DNA from: Neckera pumila
Lineage: Eukaryota; Streptophyta; Bryopsida; Hypnales; Neckeraceae
Direction of reading: 5' to 3'
Length of the DNA stretch: 64,000 bases
Assembly (NCBI GenBank): GCA_963969595.1
Contig: OZ018408.1
Coordinates: 37,262,108-37,326,107, forward strand
The position numbers and the translations under genes are program-made. Under the pieces are notes generated by a model, which did no database searches, had not been told where the DNA came from, and saw only the letters and a list, made by a program, of their open reading frames with translations. This document shows, piece after piece, positions 48,796-60,995 of the stretch. The first letter of the stretch is position 1. Each line of letters opens with the position of its first letter.

Positions 48796-49712
48796 TTAAC
48801 TCCTAAAGGCCCAAGGCAATTTCTGGATCCGAAACCACTAAAAATTGCCATTTCTATTGCGACCCCTTAAGAAAGCAAAAAAAAGTCTTTTTTTTAATTC
48901 TAACCGTGGAATCTTGTACTTTACTTGTCTGAGAATATGTGGTAAAAATTTCATGTAGTTTAACCGTACGGATTGGATGATATTAGCATTTGAGTTGGAA
49001 AAAGAAGTTTTTTTGAACTGTGGCCCACAATTTCAAATGATTTTGACGGCCATTTGTAGATTTTTTTTGCATTATACACCATTGGATTAAATTTTTTTTA
49101 TGTTGAAAATTTGAATTGAGAGTTGTAGAAAAAAATTCAAAATGTCAAAACTTGATTTTTACATATAAAAAAATTGTTAAGTAGAGGTAGGTCCAAAAAT
49201 GAATGAAATACTAAATCGTTAATAGCTCTTAGGTGGAATTCAAACACCATAATTCCAATGGTGGGATTGTTTTTGAAAACAAACTTAACCTTTTCAAATA
49301 AAAAATGGAAAACATTTGAAAATTGCATTGAAAAATGAATTCTATAAGTTGTTTTTTGAAGAAGATGCTAGACTGCCCAAAAAACAAGATTGTCTATAAC
49401 TTTCTCATTATGAGTCCAAATAGAATGAATCAAAGATTCAAATGTAGAAAAAAACATGATCTTTGAAATGAAAAGTTAAAAAAAAAATTACAATTTTTTA
49501 CAGTTTTTTTTTCCTGTCCAGTGAGTTGTTTTTTTGACTTCGGGTGGCATAACTTTTGCTCCCAGGCACCAATTGAAAAAAAATTATATCTTTAGAAAAC
49601 TAAGGTGATTCCCTATCTTCCAAAAAAGTTTCTAAAAACCATCCCAAAATTTCAAGTCACACAAGCCTGCCCAAAATCCCAAGTGTCTCCCAAGGGAACT
49701 TTGGGCCTTTAG
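48796..49712 (+). mobile_element. TTAA-flanked ~0.92-kb non-coding repeat (third subtype)
   Basis: Starts TTAACTCCTAAAGGCCCAAGG and ends TTTGGGCCTTTAG, with the final GGGGTTAA lost. It contains the AAAAATTGCCATTTCTATTGC and ACCGTGGAATCTTGTACTTT blocks homologous to other copies, but the interior differs from types A and B. No coding potential. Confidence 0.7.
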
Positions 49713-49889
49713 TTTTCAAAGCTTAGTTTTATACTTTGATAAAATGGGAAGTACCACAGCGCTGAACTTGCTAGCTTGCTAATTATATGGATTGCCACAT
49801 GTCCTTGTAGTTATTGATATGATGTGGTATATTCCACATCATTCTGTCATGGAGGAAGCAATAGTTAGAGTAACTATTAAATGTTATGA

Positions 49890-52080
49890 AATTCAGGGGT
49901 TCCATTGAAATAAAATATTCTTTATTTTTCAAACATATTTCAGTTTATAAATTTACAAAATTTGAAAATGAATTGCTTCAAATTTTGCCCAATTATTTAT
50001 GAAATTGGCATATAAGGTAGGAGGCTCAAAAATCGCTCGGTCATTAAGAACCATCCCTATAATTAGCTTTGAAATAGACATGAGGTTGTCCTTAAATTGG
50101 CCTCTATAGTCATTGAATGGATTGAAGAAAAAAGTGTTGTTTAATGCAAAGAACCATCATTCTCTTTGCTATTCCCATGTCTCTTTCTAAATTGCCTACA
50201 ACACAACTTGCTTGAAAATTCATAAGTAATTCAGCAATGCTTTGAAAAGTATGAAACCACTTGTATTACATTCCGCATCTATTTCTCTTTATCTGAAAAA
50301 ATGAACTAAAAATATTTGCATCCAAAGGCACACATAAAAAAGGCTGTCTAGCTATTTACTCCTAAAGGACCAATGCCTTTTTGTTACCAAAATACTCTCA
50401 AAACTGCCATTTCTAGAGCAAAGAGTAAAGAAATCTGAAATTGTTTTTTTTTCACATCCAACCATAAGATCTTATACCTAACTAGTTTGACAATGTGTGG
50501 AAAAAATTTCAGAATTTTGACCGCACAAATTGCAAGATATTTGTGTCTACAGTGAAAAAAACAAGATTTTCAGCACATTGTGGGACTAGATTTTTTGACT
50601 TTGAACATTTTTAACTTAAATTTTTTGCACTACAGAGTTTTGAGCTTTAAATATTTACAATGGAGAATTGAGTTGAGAGTCTAGGAAAAAAAAGGAAATT
50701 CAAAAAAACTTAATTTTCAATCTTAAGAAAACTGTTAAGCAAAAGTAGGTACAAGATAGAAGGAAAATCTGAAATATTAATATCTTTTAGATGGAATTAA
50801 AATGCATTAATCCCAATGGTGAGATTGTTCTAGCAAGAAAACTAAACCATGTGGAACTTTTTTTTTGAAAAATTGCAAAAATTGCATTCCAAAATGAATC
50901 CTACAAGTTATTTTTTTCAAGAAGATGCTCTAATTGCCATAACTTTTTCATAAAAAATCCAAATGAAATGAATAAAAGCTTCCCAAATAGGCAAAAATAT
51001 AATATATGAGGAAATAAAATTGAAAAAATAAAATAAATTACTTGCAAAATTTTTTTGCTGCCCCCTCTCCCCTGTTTTGAGCTTATTTGGGCATAACTTT
51101 TGTTCCCGGGCATCAATTTAAAAAACAATTATACTCCCACGAAGCTTATTGTTTTTTCTATCTTCAAAAAAAAATTCAGAAAATCACAACAAATTTTCAA
51201 CCCGTAGGTATCTGCCCAAAATCCCATTTGTCCCCCAAACGGACAATGGTCCTTTAGGGGTTAAATGAGTGGTTTTTGAACCTCCTCCCTTATTGGTGGT
51301 AAGCTTTGTGGTTTGCAAGCACGTAGGGAGGAGGTCTTGGAACAACATTGCATTGTTCCGTTTTTGGCTTCAAGCCTCAAGCCTTACTTTCTACTACTAT
51401 TAGTGAGGTGAAGGAGGTAGGTAGGGATTCTCTCCATGTTGATAAATAGATGCTACTAGAGGTCCAACTCAAATGTCTATGGTACACACAAACTTCCTTG
51501 AAACCAAGTATAAAAGATGTTTTGTCAATTCATTGCCAATTTCCTTAAATTCCACCAACTCTTGGTACAAGAATTGTGGCATTTGCATATGCAAAGTTTT
51601 AAAATTTAGGAATGATATGGACTCAATATTCTAACCGCATACTCTAAAAAGTGCCAAAGTCATAGAATTCAAACAATTTAAGGAAATCAATGTTAATACT
51701 TACTACCATTGCATTATCATCAATCACCTTGAAGCTTTCTTTGAAGTTCATGTTTGAAGTATCTTCTGTAATAGATTTCTAATTCTTGCATTCCACATAA
51801 TGAATGCTTGGATTGTTTTGGCATGATAAATTCTTTTTTTCATCACCATTTACATACATCTTATAGTATATGAAATGTAAACATTCTCAAATGTATTAAA
51901 ATCTACTTCATCATGAGCAATTCCCACGCATCATGCACTACAACTATATTCATTCCACAAAAATAGTAGAATCTTGAGTTTTATCATACATAACATTCTT
52001 GACCTTGAAGGTAGAAGACCCCTAGTTACTTCCTATGAAGAAAGACTTCTTTTATTGTAGACAATTTTGGATGGAAGCTT
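49890..52080 (+). repeat. Duplicated spacer block (partner of 34.49-35.5 kb)
   Basis: Matches the spacer downstream of copy 1 in the same order and orientation, interrupted by the TTAA element at 50356-51264. Similarity continues through TGATACTTACTACCATTGCA-like and ATCATGCACTACAAC words. It contains no gene. Confidence 0.7.
50356..51264 (-). mobile_element. TTAA-flanked ~0.91-kb non-coding repeat (type B, reverse)
   Basis: The left end TTACTCCTAAAGGACCAATG has lost one A of TTAA; the right end GGTCCTTTAGGGGTTAA has TTAA at 51261-51264. The interior is the reverse complement of type B. It inserted into the duplicated spacer block, so it post-dates that duplication. Confidence 0.8.
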
Positions 52081-54352
52081 ATCCATGAACTATTGACCAC
52101 TATGACATAAATTATTCTTATTACAATTATACTGTATATACAAGGCCCTATATTCCATTGCTCCCTACTTTTCCATATCTAAGAATATTATGTATGACAA
52201 ATTTGGGCATGACACAAGTTCATATTGGAAAGAGAATTCCAATACATATAGAAATATACAATTTTAAGCTTAGTTTGCTAATAACAATATCTATTTTCTA
52301 AAATTAACCTTAAATATGCTTTCAATTGATTTATTGCCCTTAACTTCATTTTTTTTATACACCATTTTTTTTTTTTAATTGTTTATTACAATTGGTTATA
52401 GCTTTCTTAGGCCATTTCTATGAGATAAGATAAACATATCAAATTGAGACTTGTTTGCAAAAATCAATCCCTATTAATATTTGCTTAAACTGTATAATTT
52501 GTATTCATGAGAGCCAAAGATTGATTTTATGTAACCTAGGAGGTTCTAAAATAAACTAGGTTTTGAAAGCATCATCTAACAGAAAGTTATGTTATGCTCT
52601 TTTCAATGCACCACCAATGACCGTTTCAAGAGGTGGATACTTCAGAAACCATTGCGTTTGAACTTCAAAAATTTGTAACTAATTCCATGAAAATCCTAAA
52701 AATATAGAATGACTTAGATTAGATGCCAATTCTATTTTTCTTTTGATGATAATTTACAAAATAGATAATGATCATGGAAGGTGCCAACAAGGCCTGTACT
52801 CAAGCTTGTAGGTTGTTAGCTTGAGTAGTGGAGCAACGAGAGCAGATTCTATATAGCACCTTCTATCGCCATTATCATTTGTAACAACCACGACTAGAGA
52901 TAATTTGCTTGCTTATAGCCAATTGTTAAATATCCTCAAGTATGCAACTTCCATATTATATGGCCCTGATTATAATTGCTTATAATACATTTTAGTCCAA
53001 TCTCAAGGAATAGAACTTGTTCTAATGTAGAAAACTCTTGTAGTCTTTTGTAATAAAGAATTCAAAAATGTAATTATATATATGAAATGAATTATTTTGG
53101 GGACATAAACAACATTAAAAAAATAATTATACTAAATTTTTAATACATGTATCATGGGACAAGCTATCCAACTTTTGGGGCTTTATAATAAAAGCTTAAT
53201 TTTAATTGGAGAAAGCTTTTTGTATGGAATTTTAAAAACTATATATAGGAGTTTCAATTCTTCATATACATTTTGAGGTTTTTTCTATTATGTATATAGT
53301 TCAACATTTTCTACATTGAATTTTCCTTTAATTTGGTCTACACCTAACTTTTTGGTCTTTTTATTTTGATATAATTTGTACAAAAGCCATCCTTTAAGCC
53401 ATTTTAATGCCGATGACCCCTGGGTGAATGCAAAAAACACTTGTACTATTTTATGTCACACCTTCAAGTCAAAAGTCGTTGTGTGGTATAAGTTTTTGGT
53501 AAATGATGCAAACGACTTAAAACTCATATCAAAGTTGGACGTACACGTCTCCAACGCGCTGCATTTCTTTGGATTTTTCCAAAATTAATTGTGGAGGAAA
53601 AAGTAAATTTCAAAAAAAATTTGCAAATTCAGTTTTGGAGGTTTCTAGTACTACGGATTATCCATTCTAAAGTCAATGAAGTTGTAACTTGGCATGCTTG
53701 TTTGTATGACTGCCTTCCAACTTCTTAGGCGAGGGATTTTGCTTCTAGTGCTATCTGGAAGGCATTAAAGTGTGATGACTTCAGTTGTAATTTCTAAGAA
53801 ATTCAGAAAACAAATTCAATTTTTGATTGTGCGGATGCCTTCTTGAATGACTTAGAAGAAATGGCCATTTTTTCCCTTAATTTTTTTAAGTCATTAAGTA
53901 TTTATGAAAAATGAAAAACTAAAACTGCCATTTTTTACAAATTATGGCAGTCTGTGGCTGAAATAGTACTCCAGTGTAGTGAGTAGCAGTGCATAGTATT
54001 GGTGTGGGCCCACTTTGGATGGAAATCACTCGGAAACCGAGGCGGTCAAATTGTCAATCGTCTTTGTGAACAAATGAAAAGCAAACACATGCCGCCCAAG
54101 CATTGCATCCAACTTTAAACAGAGTTGTCATATCGGACAGGATCGGACGAATCGGATGAATCGGACAGAATCAGGGTTGATTGGCTGCAAACTTTGGAGA
54201 CCAATAACTTTTGCAGAAATTATCCAGATTGCACATATGAGATGTTTTTTGGCATCTACAGATGCCTAGGTTGTTATTGATAAATATTTCAAGGAGCTTT
54301 GCTTCCCCCACAATGCAATTAGCTCTTCAATAGCCGCTTCATAGACCTATTA
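52081..54352. other. AT-rich spacer
   Basis: 52.46-52.76 kb repeats spacer seen at 38.6 and 60.6 kb. A 70-codon frame at 53376-53588 has no recognisable domain. 54.26-54.35 kb enters the promoter-associated block of the tandem family (GGAGCTTTGCTTCCCC, AGCTCTTCAATAGCCGC). No gene is supported. Confidence 0.45.
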
Positions 54353-54490
54353 AGATATGTGCACCTAAAAGTGACACTCTCCTTATTGCACCACAAATCT
54401 ATAACTATTCAAGATTTCAAGCTTGAAATCTTGAACAACTATAGATAGGTGGCACAACCAGGGGAGTGTTACTTTTAGGTGCATATATCT
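54353..54490. mobile_element. 138-base near-perfect hairpin MITE in the copy 3 promoter region
   Basis: AGATATGTGCACCTAAAAGT at the left and ACTTTTAGGTGCATATATCT at the right are inverted, and pairing continues to the centre at TTTCAAGCTTGAAA (about 54420). The homologous place near 62.09 kb lacks it, so it is an insertion, probably into a TA or TTA site. Confidence 0.82.
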
Positions 54491-54699
54491 TACCTCACAT
54501 CTATTTTCATCCCTTTGATCATTTGATGTGTGATGTTTCCTTGCACAGGACATTAAACTCGTTCCAGGAAGTGGGACCAGCAAAGTGAAAATGCAAGAAT
54601 TGGAGGATAAATGTAAAAAAAAAGCTTTCTCCACTAATTCGGGGCCTCTAATTGCAAATATGAATTCAAAATTTGCCAAAAAAATCATGTGTGAAAAAT

Positions 54700-54979
54700 A
54701 AAAATTCTTGCATGGTCAATTTCGTTTAATGCCAGTTTTCCGTTTGTTTGGCACTTTTAACAATTCAGACTATGCACTCTGAAATGGTCTAAAATCTATA
54801 TCACTTCTAGATATCTGAAGTCTACAAATGTCCTAGATTTTTTGGACCATGCAGTCTGAAATTTATAACAGTCTTAGATTTGTAAAATCTATACCAATCC
54901 TAGATGTTGCTTTTGCAATTTAGACCATGTGGTTTCAAAATGGCACATGCAACACCGCCATTTTAGCAAAATTGACCAT
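54700..54979. mobile_element. Degenerate inverted-repeat insertion in the copy 3 upstream region
   Basis: Ends resemble GGTCAATTTCGTTTAATG and CATTTTAGCAAAATTGACC inverted. The interior has repeated words with CTAGAT and TGCA(G/C)TCTG. A related sequence occurs at about 62845-63130 in the copy 4 promoter. Confidence 0.5.
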
Positions 54980-54989
54980 CAGTGCGTTT

Positions 54990-55839
54990 TCCCAACTCCT
55001 TGGTGTCCCCTGGTGAGCGGCATGCAACCATGCAAGATGGCAAGGGCAAGCTAGCTAACCGCCGCAGGCCCACTCACACACTTGGTCCTGAGTACTGGCG
55101 TGTATCGAAGAATATGAAACTATTCCATTCTAACAAACTTGCCGCCAGTCCCCACTACTATTGATGGGGTGGACTCTGACATCGGACCTTCAGTTCCTCT
55201 TCAGCGTTCACGCCATCGCCACCGTCCGCTGTGCCTCTGGCTCCATTCCATCCCGACCCCACATCCCCACCTGAACAAAGAATCAGGGCGATTCTACCGT
55301 TGTTTGACCAGACCTCTCGTCCTTCTTACTGTAGCTGTCATTAGCTAGAACAAGCGACCAGTACGTAGGAGGACCTCTATATTTCCTTAGTTTGCAGGCA
55401 GCCCAAGTAATAATGTTACTCCCGGGCTCGGTCCCAAAATGATCGTAAGGTTGGACAAAATGTTTGAGATTTGAATTTGAATGTCCATGTGTTTCAAAGC
55501 AAAAAAGAAAATGTGAGATTTGAAGTTCTCAAAGTGTTGTGTTAAGCTTATTGAAATAAAATTTGAATTAGGGGGAGCCGGAAGATCATTTTGCATGCAC
55601 GCCCGACGCCGCCTTCACACGGTTCTTTGGAGGAACAGAAAGTATCATCCGATGCCACATGACTGGTGTATCATGCGATGCAACATTTATTTTCATGACA
55701 CCTGCGGCCTCTTTAATTTGCTGCTGGATGTCTATAAATTTCTTAGCTTGCATTTGCAAGAGATTGTCATCCACTACACCTTCTGTCACATGCTTTGTCA
55801 GTTGGGATCGACGACCTTCCAATCTAGTATGTCGATCTT
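54990..55839 (+). promoter_or_regulatory. Promoter and 5'UTR exon of copy 3
   Basis: Conserved block with GTGAGCGGCATGCAA, ACTGGCGTGTATCG and CACACGGTTCTTTGGAGGAA, then ACTGGTGTATCATGCGATGC and TATAAAT at 55733-55739. An untranslated exon ends at a GTAATT donor (55840); the other copies have GTAAGT. Confidence 0.6.
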
Positions 55840-56160
55840 GTAATTATATAATTAAGTGTTCTCTAGCTACCAACCTTTCAAAAATATATATCTGGGAATA
55901 TATCCAATTTGTAGATTCTGATCACTCGTAAACGCGTACAGTACACTTTGTATCCCTAGTTTGATTTGATTTGCATGCCAGACTGAGGATAAATGGCGAA
56001 CAGAGAGTGCATGGTTTATGAGTTCGCCACTTGTCAATGTAGCTAATTGGACTCGCAAGATGGTGCATTCAGAATTTTGTCTCACAAGATAGATCGGTTC
56101 TGAGTGTGTGGTTTGTTGGCCTGCACAGATCGCTTGTGTGAAGAAACGTACAAAGCCAGC

Positions 56161-57047
56161 ATGAGGCCGTCGCTGGATCATGAACTGAGCTCCGCTGCTG
56201 TGCAGTTTAGAAGAAGCGAATTCTTGACATACATTTTGGAGACTAAGGTTCCCGGACTGCACTTCGACGACGACGACGGAGAGGAGAGGCTCCCTAAGTC
56301 CACCATGCCGACCCACATGTTGCCTCGCATTGTTGACGGTGCTCGTGAAACCCACATGATAGCAGGGCATCTGCAGAACGAAGGAGGGCGGGACTCTGAC
56401 AACGCTGTCATGAAGATTCTGGAAGAACAAGGTATGTATGCCAAGCAACGGTGTTTGAACATATGTGCGACCACCTTTGGAAGGAATCGTGTTTTAAAAA
56501 CAAAAACTGTTTCTTAGATCATCCAGAGTTCCAGACACGTAACTGAAATCATTTTCCTGATCGATCGAACTCTCCTGATTGCCAGATTCAAAAGGAGATC
56601 CATTCCCAGTGAGTGAAGAGGACCTGAAGTTCACTGGTGGTGAGCCTGGTGATGTCGTTTCCGACGGCATTTCCCAATCCCAGTGCCTTCAGTTTTTGCG
56701 CAACCGAGGGCAACACTTCCTGATGAAAAATTTCAAGGACAAAGAGACGGTTTGCAGCGTGTTACTGGACATGGCTGAGCATGTGAAAGTGCTTCCACCA
56801 GGGAATGAACCATTGCCGTGGGATGTTTTGAACATGACTCTGGAAGGCTTCCTTGTGCGAGCTCCTGAAAGAAATGAAGACCGTGGAAGAGAAGTGTTCT
56901 TTCCTTCTGGGGACCTCCGGAGTGTATGTGCTCACCACATCGCCATACTCTGCGTTTCTGCGAGCGTGGTCTGTCGAGATTGCTGATGCAGCTGTGAAAA
57001 TCCAGCTCGATAACGAATTCTTTGGCACCACCGTGTTGCTGTCTTGA
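56161..57047 (+). pseudogene. Tandem gene family, copy 3 (2-base deletion, stop lost)
   Basis: Exon 1 56161-56431 encodes MRPSLDHELSS, FRRSEFLTYILETKVPGLHF, an Asp/Glu-rich patch, IVDGARETHMIAGHL and ends ILEEQ. A 154-base intron follows (56432-56585). Exon 2 starts SKGDPFPVSEEDLKFTGG and runs normally to NMTL, where TG of CTGTGG is missing (about 56848). The frame then leaves the family sequence and closes at 56986. Past the deletion the old frame is still readable (LKEMKTVEEKC, LGTSGVYVLTTSP), but the family stop TAA is changed and the next stop is at 57045-57047. A 5'UTR intron (55840-56128) precedes it. Confidence 0.82.
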
Positions 57048-57404
57048 TGACTAGCGTTGTATACTGAGGACTTGTAGAAGTATTTTTAGACAGACAAGGA
57101 AGGAATTATCCTCAGGTAAGAATCTTATATAAATCTCGTAGCTTAAATTTTGGGTCGATGTCTCCTTCTGGGAGAGTGTTACGTCTGTCTGTGCTGGTCT
57201 TCCCCTGGATGGAAATACCACACTCCGGTCAGTTTCATCGCTTACTTGTCAAAATAGTTGAAAAGTATTTTGATTTTCGGACTGCGAAAAACGATACTCC
57301 GTAATTGGTGGGTGGAATGTTCTAAAAACTTGTGTACATGTGGCTTACTACATTACGCGCCTCCATGTCAAATTGTAGAAGCATTGGACACTTTTTGAAT
57401 TTTT

Positions 57405-57533
57405 CACAATTTTTTTATTGTTTTCACATCCACAGAAAGTTTCAAAAAAGCAAGAGAAAATGTCAGCCCATAGGTACATGCCCGAAAACGCATTTGTCTC
57501 CCGCAAGGACAATGGTCCTTTAGGGGCTAATCG
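57405..57533 (-). mobile_element. Right-end fragment of a type B TTAA repeat
   Basis: GCCCATAGGTACATGCCCG, TTTGTCTCCCGCAAGGACAA and GGTCCTTTAGGGGCTAA match the final ~130 bases of the reverse type B copies. The rest of the element is absent, and the 173-base tandem repeats start immediately after. Confidence 0.65.
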
Positions 57534-58112
57534 AAGTCGTTTCATATTTTTTGGACCTTTGTGGAATTAGTTATGAATTTTTGAAGTTCATAGAGAAGGG
57601 AGTATGCTGTTTTCAAGGGCTGATTGCCTTTTAGGGGAAGATGGAGTGCTTGAAATAATTTTCAGTGAATTTTCAGAGGAAAAAACATGAAAGTGACATC
57701 TAACCCAAGTCGTTTCATATTTTTTGGACATTTGTGGAATTAATTATGAATTTTTGAAGTTCATAGAGAAGGAAGTATGCTGTTTTTGAGGGCTGATTGC
57801 CTTTTAGAGGAAGATAGAGTGCTTGAAATAATTTTCAGTAAATTCTCAGAGGAAGAAAAATGAACGTGGCATCTAACCCAAGTCGTTTCATATTTTTGGA
57901 CCTTTGTGGAATTAGTTATGAATTTTTGAAGTTCATAGAGAAGGGAGTATGCTGTTTTTGAGGGCTGATTGCCTTTTAGGGGAAGATGGAGTGCTTGAAA
58001 TAATTTTCAGTGAATTTTCAGAAGCAGGAACATGAAAGTGACATCTAACCCAAGTCGTTTCATATTTTTTGGACATTTGTGGAATTAGTTATGAATTTTT
58101 GAATTTTATAGA
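57534..58112 (+). repeat. 173-base tandem repeat, 3.3 units
   Basis: AAGTCGTTTCATATTTTTTG recurs at 57534, 57707, 57880 and 58052 (steps of 173, 173 and 172). Units differ by a few percent. Each contains GGCTGATTGCCTTTTAG(G/A)GG and GTGCTTGAAATAATTTTCAG. No coding potential. Confidence 0.92.
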
Positions 58113-58299
58113 GAAGTACTTGGATAGAAACATTTGATGGATGGAGTACATTGTAGATGGATGATGTAGTGAGTTGGAGGTCCCATGCAATGGAACGCTG
58201 TAGGGAACATATCGGGAACACAGGGGAACAAATCGGGACCCTTTTTTTGTCATTGCCCACAAGACTTTGGCTCACCAAAGCATTCTAATTTCAATAGAA

Positions 58300-58841
58300 A
58301 TTAGAGTTTTCTTTCTTTATTTTTTATTTTTTGGGAGTTTGCTAAAGGAAAATAAATCTTTCAATCCACCGTTGGGATTTTTCATATTGAATTTATGAGG
58401 TAGAAAACTTGCTAGCAAGAAAAGATAGTGTATTGTCAATTTTCTAGGCATTGTGTCATTTCAAATTTTTTTTGGATGTGTTCCACAAATTTTTTTGAAG
58501 TGATTTTTGGTGGACATATGTATAACATTATCCTCAATACATTAGATTTTTTTATTCAAAGTCCTTAGTGCAAAATTTTTCCACAAATGGCGGTCAAAGG
58601 CAGCTGGAGCTGTCGGTCAGAGTTCAAAAAAACTTTTTTCTAAACTTTGAATGGTCATATCTTTCAATCCGTACGGTCAAATTCGATGAAATTTTTATCA
58701 CATGATCTTAGACAAGTGAAATACAAGATCCTACAGTTATAGTTTAAAAAAATATTTTTTTAAGGGTTTCCTAAGTGAACGCAGAAATGGCAGTTTTCAG
58801 TGTTTTTTGACAGAAAACACCTTTGGGGCTTTAGGGGTTTA
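58300..58841 (-). mobile_element. Partial TTAA-family repeat (relative of the 48796 subtype, reverse)
   Basis: Blocks GAAATGGCAGTTTTCAGTG, CAAGATCCTACAGTTATAG and GGGGCTTTAGGGGTTTA mirror the left part of the element at 48796. The left limit is uncertain. Confidence 0.5.
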
Positions 58842-59529
58842 TATTGACTACCTTTTGGATCTTTTTTTTGCTAAATCCCTAAATGTTCGAAGCACTAAAT
58901 CCTAGTGTCAACAAAACTTTGAACTTATATAAAACCTTATCAATTTTTTTAGTGATTTATATTTTTGAAAAAATCTTTTTGAAGTCTAATATTAGCATCA
59001 AAAATCCAATTTTGAAAATGAATGATTAAGATTTTGCTATTTAAGATTTTGTGCAAGGGTGTCCATTGCAAATCTTGATTTCTAGTGTTAAGGACTCTTG
59101 GAAATGAGCCTTAAATACACTGTCCACATCTAGGAGAAAAAATCACATTAGAAATTTATTTAAAAAAATTGTAGAGTAGATTTTGAGAATCTATAAATTG
59201 ATGGGGATTATGTATGTTATGCCCTTGAACTTCATATTTTTCTAGTGACCAATTTTTGAGATTTGATGTGTAAAAAGAAGAATGAAAGACTTCAAATTAC
59301 TTTCACAATTTTAATACCCTCATGATCAAATATTATAATCTTTCAATCTGTAAATAATATTGTTGTGATTTCTTTTTCTATGCAATCTCTAACATGTCTA
59401 CAATTTGAGTTAGGGTACTGTACAATTCCAATTAAAAAATTTGATAAAACTTATCAAAATATTGACTTTTGTTCAATTTAGAGCAAGCTCTAAGAAGCTC
59501 AAAAAAAGCCTTGGGCGTTGAGGGGTTAA
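58842..59529 (+). repeat. Direct duplication, unit 1, ending GGGGTTAA
   Basis: About 0.68 kb, similar over most of its length to the next unit (TTTATATTTTTGAAAAA, GGGTGTCCATTGCAA, GAGAAAAAATCACATTAGAA, GGGGTTAA at the end). No gene. It may be another TTAA-bounded element type. Confidence 0.65.
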
Positions 59530-60181
59530 CTCCAAAATGATCCTGAGGATAGAACGTATCCTCGACCAATTTTCAAAGTTAAATAAAGCCTTACCAAATT
59601 GCTATTTTTAATAGTTTATATTTTTGAAAAATTCTCTTTGAAGTTTAGTTTTAGCTTCAAAAATTTGATTTTGAAAATGATTGATTATAAATTTTCAATT
59701 CAAGATTTTGTATATGGGTGTCCACTGCAATCTTGACTTTCTATAGTGTTGAAGGCTCTTGGGAATGAGCCTCAAATACACTCTAGATCTTTGAGAAAAA
59801 ATCACATTAGAAATTCATTTAAAAAAATTGTAAAATTGATTTTGAGAAGTCGTAAATTGATTGGGGTTGTGCATGTTAGGTCCTTTAACCTCGTATTTTT
59901 TTGTGACAAAATTTTTAGATTTGACATGTGAAAAGAGGATTAAAAGACTTTAAATCACTTTCATAGTTTTAACACCTTCATGATCAAACATTATAATTTT
60001 TCAATCTGTAAGATATATTGTTGTGTTTTCTTTTCTAATGTGATCTCTAACAGATCTAGTTTGATTTTATATGATTACAATTCAGAAAGAATGGATACAA
60101 CTTGAAAAAAAATTTGCTTTTTGTTCAATTTAGAGCACATTCCTAGAAGCTTAGTAAATTCTAGGGTCATTTTGGGGTTAA
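59526..60181 (+). repeat. Direct duplication, unit 2, TTAA at both ends
   Basis: Begins at the TTAA shared with unit 1 (59526-59529) and ends TTTGGGGTTAA (TTAA at 60178-60181). Same order of blocks as unit 1, clearly diverged. A 61-codon frame inside is not conserved in unit 1. Confidence 0.65.
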
Positions 60182-60664
60182 AGGCTTGCTTTGAAGTTCA
60201 TATATGTTGTGCCTTCCATGACAGATTTCTAGTAGTTGCACTGACTTCAATTGCACTGATTCCAAAAATTCTTTCCCTCATTACCATTTTCATACATCTT
60301 ACAATATCTCAAATGTAAACATTTGCAACTGTATTAGTTAAAATCTTCAAAATTTTGAGCTATTCTCACACATCATGCACCACAACAATATCTCAGTGAA
60401 ATATAGTATCATATAACTAAGAATAGTACAAAACAAACACGGCACCAAGCACCATCCGACTTGAGTTTTGGTATTCCAAGGAATTTCATCCTGTGTTTTT
60501 TCCAAAATCCAGCTCCTAGTCCCGCATTGCATGCACTTTACAATTAACTCTATTAACTTAACTATTTTACAAAATCAATTCGTATTAATATTTGTCTAAA
60601 ATGTGTAATTTGTATTCACAAGAGTCTAAGGTTGATTTTAATTGGATAACATAGGAGGTTCTAA

Positions 60665-60995
60665 CATTAGAGAAAAATTCAGACCCTTAGAGGGCCGTCT
60701 GAAGTTGACATGCCATGCTATTCTTTGCATGGCCTGTCAACTTCAAAATTGCTCTTAATGAGCAGTCACAGTCTTTGACTACTTGCCGGAGCAGTCAAGT
60801 TTTGCAGAATTTATTTATTTATTTATTTTTTATAATTTTTTATTCGGAATTCTGGGTTCCTACGCCACTGTTGCTGCAGTTTCAACAGGGCGGAAATAGG
60901 GGAAAAACGACTTTTTGAGCAAAATAAAAGCAAATTTGAAGGTACCTCCGAAGGCTATAGAGCAGCCCTCGAGAGGCCTAAAATTTCCTCTAATG
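60665..60995. mobile_element. MITE with CATTAGAG ends and an internal hairpin, copy 2
   Basis: Ends CATTAGAG / CTCTAATG. The internal hairpin has arms TGAAGTTGACATGCCATGC and GCATGGCCTGTCAACTTCA with one mismatch (about 60704-60750). It is 331 bases and shares GGGCGGAAATAGGGG with the copy at 48114. Confidence 0.78.

Noticed and set aside
53376..53588. 70-codon plus-strand frame in AT-rich spacer
   Set aside because: No recognisable domain, no conserved copy elsewhere in the window and poor start context.
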